In this document: piece by piece, positions 1 to 6,131 of the stretch
How the letters are laid out: every line of letters begins with the position of its first letter
Numbering within the stretch: position 1 is the first letter of the stretch
Assembly: GCA_902588335.1 (NCBI GenBank)
Contig: CACIOV010000034.1
Span: 1 to 6,922, forward strand
Direction: 5' to 3'
Length of the DNA stretch: 6,922 nt
Source of the DNA: an uncultured Pelagibacteraceae bacterium
Lineage (GTDB): Bacteria; Pseudomonadota; Alphaproteobacteria; Pelagibacterales; Pelagibacteraceae
Notes under the pieces: model-generated
The model's input: only the letters and a program-made list of their open reading frames with translations
What the model was told of the DNA's origin: nothing
Database searches by the model: none
Translations under genes and position numbers: made by a program

Positions 1-662
1 TCTGGATCTAGTTCATACCAATCAATCAGATCAAAACCTTTTGACAAACATTCTCTTGCTACACCACCATCTCCTCCTCCGATTATAGCTGCACTGGAAT
101 TGTCTTTAGATAAACTTAGCGCTGAATTAACAAATTGACCACTATATTTTTTTTCGTCTTTCTCAGCAACTTGTAATTCACTATCTATAAATAAAGCATT
201 ACCAAATTCTTCAAGTTTCATTATTTCAATATGTTGTCCTACTTTTGATACGAGATTTTCTAATACATCGTTAACAATATAATATTTTTGGTGGCCTGGT
301 GTGCTATAGATATCTTCGTAAAGACCTTTATTACTTCTATCAAAATTTCTAACTACTGCCCTTTCATGCTTAATTTCACTTTTTAAAATATCTAAAGCTG
401 CTGTTGGAGAAATTTTTCCACAAGTAAAGAAGTCAAAACTAATTATACCTCTCTCTGGGAAAGTATGAAAACTCATATGGCTTTCTGCTAAAAGAGCCAC
501 ACACGTATATCCTTGGGGTTTAAATATCTTTTCTGAGATATTAAGAACCTCAATTTTGGCCTTTTTTGCTATTTTATATATAACTTTATTGTAAAATTCA
601 GGAGTGTACTCTCTTTTTACCCCCAAAAAATCTATTGTTACGTGTTCTCCAACTTTTTTCAT
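1..662 (-). CDS. speDE: Fused S-adenosylmethionine decarboxylase / spermidine synthase (SpeD-SpeE), partial
   Basis: The protein would make decarboxylated AdoMet and then transfer its aminopropyl group to a diamine, giving spermidine-type polyamines and 5'-methylthioadenosine (MTA). Residues 1-115 are a class 1b prokaryotic AdoMet decarboxylase. LLAESHMSFHTFPE at 57-70 holds the self-cleavage Glu60-Ser61 pair that yields the pyruvoyl group, with His66 and Cys81 at the spacing of the Thermotoga enzyme's Ser63/His68/Cys83. With no stop in between, an aminopropyltransferase domain begins near 116 (YEDIYSTPGHQ). It shows an FIDSELQVAEKDEKKY segment at 158-173, the nucleotide-binding GGGDGG at 195-200 and YELDP at 216-220. 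The gene runs off the left edge, so the catalytic Asp region of SpeE is not visible. The start is ATG at 662; an in-frame TAA at 680-678 rules out a longer form. The ribosome site is weak. It is transcribed divergently from the aldolase/SDR gene. From memory, such fusions have been described in Ca. Pelagibacter ubique. Confidence 0.92.
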   Translation of the reverse strand, partial: MKKVGEHVTIDFLGVKREYTPEFYNKVIYKIAKKAKIEVLNISEKIFKPQGYTCVALLAESHMSFHTFPERGIISFDFFTCGKISPTAALDILKSEIKHERAVVRNFDRSNKGLYEDIYSTPGHQKYYIVNDVLENLVSKVGQHIEIMKLEEFGNALFIDSELQVAEKDEKKYSGQFVNSALSLSKDNSSAAIIGGGDGGVARECLSKGFDLIDWYELDP

Positions 663-713
663 TTTTTTTCCGACTCTTTATATTTTTTTTTAACTTGTTA
701 TTTTATTTTTTAC

Positions 714-728
714 AACTAAAAATTAGTT
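714..728. repeat. Short inverted repeat, possible operator
   Basis: AACTAA and TTAGTT are perfect 6-base inverted arms around AAA. The repeat lies near the middle of the only divergent gap between speDE and the aldolase gene, where an operator shared by both promoters could be. In DNA this AT-rich such a repeat can easily arise by chance, so the call is weak. Confidence 0.2.
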
Positions 729-763
729 TGAAATTACCAAAAATTTGTTGTGAATAAGTCTAT

Positions 764-767
764 GGAG
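764..767 (+). promoter_or_regulatory. Ribosome binding site that fixes the TTG start of the aldolase gene
   Basis: GGAG lies 7 bases before the TTG at 775 but only 1 base before the TTG at 769. Normal Shine-Dalgarno spacing therefore favours 775. No in-frame ATG is available between the stop TGA at 751-753 and the conserved start of the protein. Confidence 0.6.
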
Positions 768-774
768 TTTGATT

Positions 775-2808
775 TTGAAAAATAATTGGTCAAAAAATAT
801 TGCAAAAAAATATATAAAAAAGTACAAAAAGCTTGGTTTTACTACTGATTTAGCGCTTAGAGTCTACTCAACAAGACTACTTGGAAGAAATAAAGAATTG
901 GTTTTGCATGGTGGAGGGAATACTTCTGTAAAGACTACAATTAAAGACATAGATGGAAGAAAATACAAAGTCTTATGTGTAAAAGGTAGCGGTTGGGATA
1001 TGGCTGATATAGAGCCTGCCGGACTTCCTGCGGTAAAATTAGAACCATTACTAGCGCTAAAAAATAAAAAATACTTATCAGATGAAGATATGGTTGCTTA
1101 CCAAAAAAGAAATCTTATAGATATTAAATCACCAAACCCCTCTGTAGAAACTTTTTTACATGCTTTCTTACCTTTTAAATATGTAGATCACACTCATGCC
1201 GATGCTGTTCTAAATGTAACTAACAGACCCGGAGGATTAAATTTTTGTAAAAAAATATTTGGAGATAAAGTTAGTATTGTTCCCTATGTAATGCCCGGAT
1301 TCATGTTGGCTAAAAAAATATATGAAATTTATTCAAAAAATCCAAATATAAATTGCTTAATATTAATGAATCATGGAATCTTTACTTTCGCTAACGACTG
1401 CAAGGAAGCCTATGATTTGATGATTAGTTACGTTTCAAAAGCTGAAAGGGCAGTTAAAAAATTAAAAAGTAAAAAAATAAAACAAATCAAAAAATTCACT
1501 ACCAAATTTAATCCTGACGAAATTGCCCCAATTATAAGAGGTCTTTTATCTGAAAACAGAGATCAAAAATTTGTAATTAATTATAGATTAAACAATCATC
1601 TAAAATATTTTATGAATGGTAAAAATGTCAAAATTTATTCTTCGAAAGGAACAGCAACACCAGACCACGTAATTAGAGTAAAACCATTCCCTTTAATAAT
1701 CACGCCAAAAAAAAATTCTGATATTGAAGAATTCAAGACAACAGCAAAAAAGGCTTTTGAAAATTATCGAAAAAAATATGTTCACTACTTCAATATAAAT
1801 CATAAAAAAGCTGAAGGAAAAAAAGTAATGTTAGACACATCTCCAAGAGTGGTTTTGGTGCAAAACGTTGGCTTGTTTAGTGTAGGTAAAGACTTAAATT
1901 CAGCAAGGATAGCTGGAGATTTAACTGAAACAAATGCTAAAGTAATTACGTCTGTTGAAGAAACTTCTACTTACAAATTTATTCCTGAAAAAGATCTTTT
2001 TGATGTTGAATACTGGTCTCTAGAACAAGCAAAAATTAAAAAAAAGAAAAAGCTTCTTGAGGGAAACGTTGTTGTAGTTACAGGTAGCACTGGAACCATA
2101 GGTTTTGAAACTTATAAAATGTTCAAAAATTATGGAGCTGAAGTTGTTTTGCTTGATAATAATTTAAAACGTTTAACAGAAGTACAATCAAAAATTAAAG
2201 ATCTTTGTATACACTGTGATGTAACAAATAAAAAAAGTGTGAAGAATGCTTTTAAAAAAATCTGTGAAAAATTTGGTGGAATCGATATTTTAGTTTCGAA
2301 TGCGGGAACAGCTCCAGGAGGTTCTATTGGTGAAGTAAGTGATAAAATTTTAAGAAAAAGTTTTGAAATTAATTTCTTTTCACATCAAAACTGCGCTTCC
2401 GAGGCTGTTAAAATCATGAAAAAACAAAATACTAATGGTTGCCTTCTTTTTAATATTTCAAAACAATCTGTAAATCCTGGAAAAAACTTTGGACCTTATG
2501 GGTTACCTAAATCAGCTTTGTTAAGCTTATGCAAACAATATGCTGTTGATTATGGATCATATGGAATTAGATCAAATGGAGTAAATGCTGACAGAATAAG
2601 AAGTGGTCTAATGACAGATAAAATGATTAAGACTAGAGCGAAAGCAAGAGCTGTATCCACTGACGATTATATGAAAGGAAATTTATTATTAAATGAAGTC
2701 AAAGCAGAAGATGTTGCTAAAGCATTTTTTCATTTAGCTACTTCCAAAAAAACTACTGGGGCAGTATTAACTGTTGATGGTGGTAATATAGCTGCGTCTT
2801 TAAGATAA
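775..2808 (+). CDS. Bifunctional class II aldolase / short-chain dehydrogenase (RhaD-like fusion)
   Basis: This 677-residue protein matches the fused rhamnulose-1-phosphate aldolase / alcohol dehydrogenase family in length and order. The N-terminal aldolase has HGGGNTS at 45-51 (phosphate and substrate loop), PSVETFLHA, and the zinc-ligand set HTHAD at 139-143 and NHG with His200. The C-terminal SDR domain starts near 430, with TGSTGTIG at 436-443 (dinucleotide binding), NAG at 509-511, and the Ser562 / Tyr575 / Lys579 catalytic set (YGLPK). It ends in the family's typical VDGGNIAASLR. Start choice: TTG 775, supported by GGAG at 764-767; TTG 769 is the alternative. No rhamnose genes are nearby. 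The neighbours are MTA source (speDE) and MTA salvage (mtnP, mtnA), so I infer a substrate such as methylthioribulose-1-phosphate or 5-deoxyribulose-1-phosphate, cleaved to DHAP and an aldehyde that the SDR half interconverts. The family call is firm; the substrate is inference. Its 3' end overlaps the convergent Ldh2-family gene by 9 bp. Confidence 0.9.
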   Translation: MKNNWSKNIAKKYIKKYKKLGFTTDLALRVYSTRLLGRNKELVLHGGGNTSVKTTIKDIDGRKYKVLCVKGSGWDMADIEPAGLPAVKLEPLLALKNKKYLSDEDMVAYQKRNLIDIKSPNPSVETFLHAFLPFKYVDHTHADAVLNVTNRPGGLNFCKKIFGDKVSIVPYVMPGFMLAKKIYEIYSKNPNINCLILMNHGIFTFANDCKEAYDLMISYVSKAERAVKKLKSKKIKQIKKFTTKFNPDEIAPIIRGLLSENRDQKFVINYRLNNHLKYFMNGKNVKIYSSKGTATPDHVIRVKPFPLIITPKKNSDIEEFKTTAKKAFENYRKKYVHYFNINHKKAEGKKVMLDTSPRVVLVQNVGLFSVGKDLNSARIAGDLTETNAKVITSVEETSTYKFIPEKDLFDVEYWSLEQAKIKKKKKLLEGNVVVVTGSTGTIGFETYKMFKNYGAEVVLLDNNLKRLTEVQSKIKDLCIHCDVTNKKSVKNAFKKICEKFGGIDILVSNAGTAPGGSIGEVSDKILRKSFEINFFSHQNCASEAVKIMKKQNTNGCLLFNISKQSVNPGKNFGPYGLPKSALLSLCKQYAVDYGSYGIRSNGVNADRIRSGLMTDKMIKTRAKARAVSTDDYMKGNLLLNEVKAEDVAKAFFHLATSKKTTGAVLTVDGGNIAASLR

Positions 2809-3798
2809 TTTTTTAATTTTCTCAATTAATTCTTTATTTATTTTTCTCGGTCCTTTATCTAAACGATTTTTATGTCTTCTCTCACCAGGCAAACGTACCC
2901 CATCCATAGATTTCATTTTCGTAAAAAATTCTTCAGAATGTTTTTTCCAACCAGAGCCAGCTATTTTTTCTGGAGAAATTGCTAAAATAAATTCTCCTCC
3001 ACTTGGTGGACCTCCATCATTATTATCTTTAGCAGCTGTTTCGTAACTAAAAGTTTCTCCAACTAGTGCCCCTGCTAATAACTCTACCATCATAGCAATT
3101 GCAGAACCTTTATATCCACCAAAAGGAAGTAGAACTCCCCCTTTTGTAATTTCTTTTGGATCTGTTGTTTCTTTCCCTTCTTTACTTAAACCTGTGCCTA
3201 AAGGAACTTTGTGACCATCTCTTGCAGCAACCATAACTTCACCCATTGCCATCGCCGCAGTTGCCATATCATAAACTACCGGGGTCTTGCCGGGACGTGG
3301 CCATGCAAATGAAATTGGATTGGTTCCGAATAAAGATTTCTTAGCTCCTGCAGGAGCTACCATTGGTTTATATGATGTGCATGCAAAGCCAACAAGTCCT
3401 GCATCTGCAATAGCTTCAGTCTCAGGCCACATAGCTGCCATATGATGAGAATTTGTAATGGCTAAAACTGCAACTCCTGTTTCTTTTGCTAATTTAATTA
3501 ATTCAGGCAAACCAATCTTTAATACCATTGGTGCAAAAGCGCTATTACCTAAAACTTTAATAACACTTGGTGAAATTTTTTTTAACTCAGGTCTTGCTTT
3601 GCCATTAACTTTTTTACTTTTTAAAGCTGCAACATATGCTGGCAATCTAAATAAACCATGAGAAAGAGAACCATCTCTTTCGGCTCGCATTATTGTATCT
3701 GATAAAATATTTGCATTTTCTTCATCACAACCATTAAAAAGCAATGTTTTTTTAGCTAAATCATAAATTTCGTCTAATGATAAAGAGATAGTGCTCAT
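2800..3798 (-). CDS. Ldh2-family oxidoreductase, probably delta1-pyrroline/piperideine-2-carboxylate reductase type (DpkA-like)
   Basis: This 332-residue protein belongs to the Ldh2 (malate / L-lactate / ureidoglycolate dehydrogenase) superfamily, which uses NAD(P)H with an unusual non-Rossmann fold and reduces 2-oxo acids or cyclic imines. Visible signatures are SHGLFRLP with the family's conserved His47, NSHHMAAM with His118-His119, FGTNPISFAWP, DMATAAMAMGEV, the LPFGGYKGSAIAMMVELLAG segment and a DGGPPSGGEF motif. The C-terminal GVRLPGERRHKNR resembles DpkA-type enzymes. DpkA reduces delta1-piperideine-2-carboxylate and delta1-pyrroline-2-carboxylate to L-pipecolate and L-proline. The exact substrate cannot be read from sequence. 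ATG at 3798 is chosen because it begins one base after the stop of the SMR gene. A TTG at 3819 would add seven residues (EKPIHK-type) overlapping that gene and is less likely. It is the last gene of the mtnP operon, and its stop lies inside the end of the convergent aldolase gene. Confidence 0.85.
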   Translation of the reverse strand: MSTISLSLDEIYDLAKKTLLFNGCDEENANILSDTIMRAERDGSLSHGLFRLPAYVAALKSKKVNGKARPELKKISPSVIKVLGNSAFAPMVLKIGLPELIKLAKETGVAVLAITNSHHMAAMWPETEAIADAGLVGFACTSYKPMVAPAGAKKSLFGTNPISFAWPRPGKTPVVYDMATAAMAMGEVMVAARDGHKVPLGTGLSKEGKETTDPKEITKGGVLLPFGGYKGSAIAMMVELLAGALVGETFSYETAAKDNNDGGPPSGGEFILAISPEKIAGSGWKKHSEEFFTKMKSMDGVRLPGERRHKNRLDKGPRKINKELIEKIKKLS

Positions 3799-3799
3799 T

Positions 3800-4138
3800 T
3801 TATGTATTGGTTTTTCCAATTAGATTAACCATTAATACTCCTGCAATGATTAAAGCTAGTCCCATAATTGTATATAAATTTGGTATTTGATTAAATTTAA
3901 TAATTCCAACTAGTACTGTAGCAACAATACACAATCCTGCAAATGAGGCATAAGTTATACCAACAGGAATAACTTTCATTACAAGTGATAACGTAAACAT
4001 ACATAAAACAATTGTAATTGCAGTGATAATGCTCGGAATTAATACTGTAAATCCTTGTGCACTCTTCGCAAAACCATTTGCTGCTGTGCCTAAAGCAACT
4101 GCTATAATCAAAATTATGTAAGCCGAAATATTGCTCAT
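3800..4138 (-). CDS. Small multidrug resistance (SMR)-type four-helix inner membrane protein lacking the coupling glutamate
   Basis: This 112-residue, very hydrophobic protein has four predicted membrane helices (about 7-23, 33-54, 58-79 and 85-106). It aligns without gaps to EmrE at an offset of three: KSAQGFT matches KFSEGFT, IPVGITYASFAGL matches IPTGIAYAIWSGV, and AGVLMVNL matches AGVLIINL. SMR proteins work as dual-topology dimers that exchange protons for cationic substrates through Glu14. Here that position is Gly17, and the whole protein has no Asp or Glu; its only charged side chains are Lys25, Lys55, Lys81 and Lys109. EmrE Trp63 is Phe66. Canonical proton/cation antiport is therefore unlikely. 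A neutral or anionic substrate, or a flippase-like role as in other diverged SMR relatives, is possible. The start ATG overlaps the mtnA stop (ATGA) and there is no clear Shine-Dalgarno, so translation is probably coupled. The operon suggests transport of a salvage product, but that is inference. Confidence 0.85.
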   Translation of the reverse strand: MSNISAYIILIIAVALGTAANGFAKSAQGFTVLIPSIITAITIVLCMFTLSLVMKVIPVGITYASFAGLCIVATVLVGIIKFNQIPNLYTIMGLALIIAGVLMVNLIGKTNT

Positions 4139-5211
4139 TTAAATAATTTTTTTAATCCTTCCTTAGATGCTTCGCAAATACCTTTTTCGGTTATTAATCC
4201 AGTTACATATTTAGCGGGAGTAACATCAAAAGCTAAATTCATTGCTTTACTTTTTTTTGGATAAATTCTTACTTTTTTTATCTCATTATTTTCATCCAAT
4301 CCTTCAACATGAGATAATTCTTCAGTATTTCTTTCTTCTATCGGAATATCTTTAAAATCGTCTATTTTCCAATCAATTGTTGAACTAGGTAGAGCAACAT
4401 AAAAAGGAACATTATTATCTTTAGCTGCTAAAGCTTTTAAATAAGTTCCAATTTTATTTGCTACATCACCAGTTGATAAAGTTCTATCTGTTCCAACAAT
4501 ACACATATCCACTTCACCTCTTTGCATCAAAATTCCTCCTGTGTTATCTGCAATAATTGTATTAGGAATTTTTTCTTCGTTTAATTCGTATGAAGTTAAA
4601 TTAGCTCCTTGATTTCTTGGTCTTGTCTCGTCTACCCATACATGAACAGGAATTCCTTTTTTGTGAGCGTGGTAAATTGGAGATGTAGCTGTTCCCCAAT
4701 TTATTGTTGCAAGCCAACCTGCATTACAATGGGTTAAAATATTTACTTTATCTTTCTTTTTTTTATAAATTTCTTCAATAATCTTTAATCCATTTAATCC
4801 AATATTTTCACAAAACTTAACATCTTCTTCGCAAATTGCTTTGGCTTCATCTAAAGCAACTTTTAATAATTCATTATTATTAACTCCAGATAACTTTTCC
4901 ATCATTCTATCTACAGCCCACTTAAGATTAATTGCTGTTGGTCTTGATTGAATTAAATCTTCTGAGCTTTTCTTAATAAAGTTAAGATCATTTTTTTCCA
5001 TAATAGCTAAAACAATGCCGTAAGCGGCAGTTCCACCTATTAATGGAGCTCCCCTAACCTCCATAACTTTTATTGCATTAATTGCATCTTTTACTGTTTT
5101 AAGATCTTTAATTATGAATTTATGAGGAAGTTTTGTTTGATCAATAATTTTTACAGTTTGATTTTGTTCATCAAACCAAATTGTACGATATTCTTTTCCC
5201 TCTATTTTCAT
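4135..5211 (-). CDS. mtnA: S-methyl-5-thioribose-1-phosphate isomerase
   Basis: This cytoplasmic enzyme of MTA salvage converts methylthioribose-1-phosphate (aldose) to methylthioribulose-1-phosphate (ketose). At 358 residues it has the normal length. The family signatures are present: RGAP at 53-56 followed by the GG-TAAYG segment; THCNAG with catalytic Cys162; GTDR with catalytic Asp242; and GDVANKIGTY after it. The 80-residue spacing between Cys162 and Asp242 equals that of Bacillus subtilis MtnA (Cys160/Asp240), which separates it from eIF2B-like relatives. DETRPRNQGANLTSYEL is also typical. It follows mtnP with an ATGA overlap (5208-5211) and its own stop overlaps the SMR start (4135-4138), so the genes are translationally coupled. 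Its product needs a next step. The usual MtnB is absent here, while a class II aldolase fusion is encoded convergently just beyond the operon end. Confidence 0.95.
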   Translation of the reverse strand: MKIEGKEYRTIWFDEQNQTVKIIDQTKLPHKFIIKDLKTVKDAINAIKVMEVRGAPLIGGTAAYGIVLAIMEKNDLNFIKKSSEDLIQSRPTAINLKWAVDRMMEKLSGVNNNELLKVALDEAKAICEEDVKFCENIGLNGLKIIEEIYKKKKDKVNILTHCNAGWLATINWGTATSPIYHAHKKGIPVHVWVDETRPRNQGANLTSYELNEEKIPNTIIADNTGGILMQRGEVDMCIVGTDRTLSTGDVANKIGTYLKALAAKDNNVPFYVALPSSTIDWKIDDFKDIPIEERNTEELSHVEGLDENNEIKKVRIYPKKSKAMNLAFDVTPAKYVTGLITEKGICEASKEGLKKLFK

Positions 5212-6083
5212 TTCTTTAGAAGAACTCTTCCTGCTACTGTTTTTAATTTATCTTTTGTTTTTTGAGTTCTTTTTTCTGGAGCAGTGATAATTGCTACATC
5301 TAAACAATTATTTGTAGGATCTTTCGGATCAATATGTTTTTCAAAATTATCTATAAGATTTTTAATCATATTTTTTGCTTTTGCAGCATTTCCTAAAAGA
5401 ACCTTGATTACTTGTTGTACGTCAACATTCTCATGGTCTGGATGCCAACAATCATAATCTGTAACCATAGAAACAGATGCATATCTAATTTCTGCTTCCC
5501 TAGCTAATTTTGCCTCTGGCATATTAGTCATTCCAATTACATCGACTTTCCATGATCTATATAAATTAGACTCTGCTAGTGTTGAAAATTGTGGGCCCTC
5601 CATCACAACATAAGTTCCTCCTCTTTGATAATCTATACCTTCTTTTTTTATTGCTTCCTCACAAGCATTCATTAGACCGTTTGATGTTGGGTGAGCCATT
5701 GATACATGAGCAACTATTTCGTTATCAAAAAAAGTTTTGTTTCTAGCAAAAGTTCTATCAATAAACTGATCTACAATTACAAATTTTCCTGGTGGTAAAT
5801 TTTCTTTTAATGAACCAACGGCTGAAACAGAAACAATATCTGTAATTCCTATTTGTTTTAGTGCATCTATATTAGCTCTAAAATTAATATTTGTGGGCGA
5901 AATGAAGTGACCTTTTCCATGCCTTGGAAGAAAATAAACTTCTTTTTCATTGTATTTTATTTTTAAAATTTCATCCGAAGGTTGTCCCCATGGCGTATTG
6001 ATCTTTAAAAATTCACGATCTTTAAATTCCTCAACATCATAAAGACCACTACCTCCTATTATTGCAAGTTTGTTTTTTGTCAT
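5208..6083 (-). CDS. mtnP: S-methyl-5'-thioadenosine phosphorylase
   Basis: The enzyme cleaves MTA with phosphate to adenine and methylthioribose-1-phosphate. The 291-residue protein carries GGSGLYD at 10-16 and RHGKGH at 54-59 (phosphate site). It also has VSAVGSL, the VVMEGPQFST segment, GMTNMPEAKLAREAE, and TDYDCW with Asp209 and Asp211. These two Asp residues are the adenine-recognising pair of MTA phosphorylases (Asp220/Asp222 in the human enzyme), where purine nucleoside phosphorylases carry Asn. The call is thus MTAP rather than PNP. A tail of about 40 residues follows the core. It is the first gene of the minus-strand operon, starting at ATG 6083 with no Shine-Dalgarno. A possible -10 (TACAAT, 6094-6089) is so close that the transcript may be leaderless. 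Divergent apt would take the adenine released by this reaction. 5'-deoxyadenosine is a plausible second substrate, as known for some family members. Confidence 0.95.
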   Translation of the reverse strand: MTKNKLAIIGGSGLYDVEEFKDREFLKINTPWGQPSDEILKIKYNEKEVYFLPRHGKGHFISPTNINFRANIDALKQIGITDIVSVSAVGSLKENLPPGKFVIVDQFIDRTFARNKTFFDNEIVAHVSMAHPTSNGLMNACEEAIKKEGIDYQRGGTYVVMEGPQFSTLAESNLYRSWKVDVIGMTNMPEAKLAREAEIRYASVSMVTDYDCWHPDHENVDVQQVIKVLLGNAAKAKNMIKNLIDNFEKHIDPKDPTNNCLDVAIITAPEKRTQKTKDKLKTVAGRVLLKK

Positions 6084-6105
6084 AAACTATTGTAATTAAT
6101 ATGAT
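6077..6105 (+). promoter_or_regulatory. Candidate apt promoter
   Basis: TTGTCA (6077-6082), a 17-base spacer and TATGAT (6100-6105) match the sigma70 consensus at 5 of 6 bases in each box with ideal spacing. The predicted start near 6112 would leave a leader of about 20 bases containing GAAG (6122-6125), 6 bases before the apt ATG. The -35 box overlaps the start codon and first codons of divergent mtnP, and the two candidate promoters interleave. Confidence 0.5.
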
Positions 6106-6117
6106 CTTTTTTATTAA
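6089..6117 (-). promoter_or_regulatory. Candidate mtnP operon promoter
   Basis: On the minus strand, TTAATA (6117-6112), 17 bases, then TACAAT (6094-6089) gives a -35 matching 4 of 6 and a -10 matching 5 of 6 sigma70 consensus bases. The -10 ends 5 bases before the ATG at 6083, which predicts a transcription start at or next to the start codon, that is, a leaderless mRNA. This agrees with the absence of a ribosome site. In DNA this AT-rich the match could be chance. Confidence 0.3.
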
Positions 6118-6131
6118 CTTTGAAGTAAAAA

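Larger units (their letters stand above)
663..774. promoter_or_regulatory. Divergent intergenic region between speDE and the aldolase/SDR gene
   Basis: These 112 bases must carry the promoters for both flanking genes. They are almost entirely A and T, with a run of nine T at 683-691. On the minus strand, TATAAA at 682-677 could be a -10 for speDE, but no convincing -35 lies 17 bp upstream. On the plus strand, TTGAAA at 728-733 could be a -35, but the matching -10 (TGAATA at 751) is poor. A short inverted repeat sits in the middle (714-728). I looked for a SAM-type riboswitch because of the SAM/MTA theme and saw no supporting helices or conserved core. The promoters are therefore assumed from gene layout, not identified. 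Confidence 0.35.

Noticed and set aside
769..774. TTG at 769 as the aldolase start
   Set aside because: It is only one base after GGAG. TTG 775 has normal spacing and gives the MKNNW start I expect for the family.
663..774. SAM- or polyamine-responsive riboswitch upstream of speDE or the aldolase gene
   Set aside because: The region is nearly pure A/T with only one short 6-bp inverted repeat; no conserved riboswitch core or stable multi-helix fold is visible.
3458..3661. 67-codon open frame on the plus strand
   Set aside because: It lies wholly opposite the conserved Ldh2-family coding sequence and has no recognisable family; it is a shadow frame.
3799..3819. Longer form of the Ldh2-family protein starting at TTG 3819
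   Set aside because: It would add seven non-conserved residues overlapping the SMR gene. ATG 3798, one base after the SMR stop, is the natural start.
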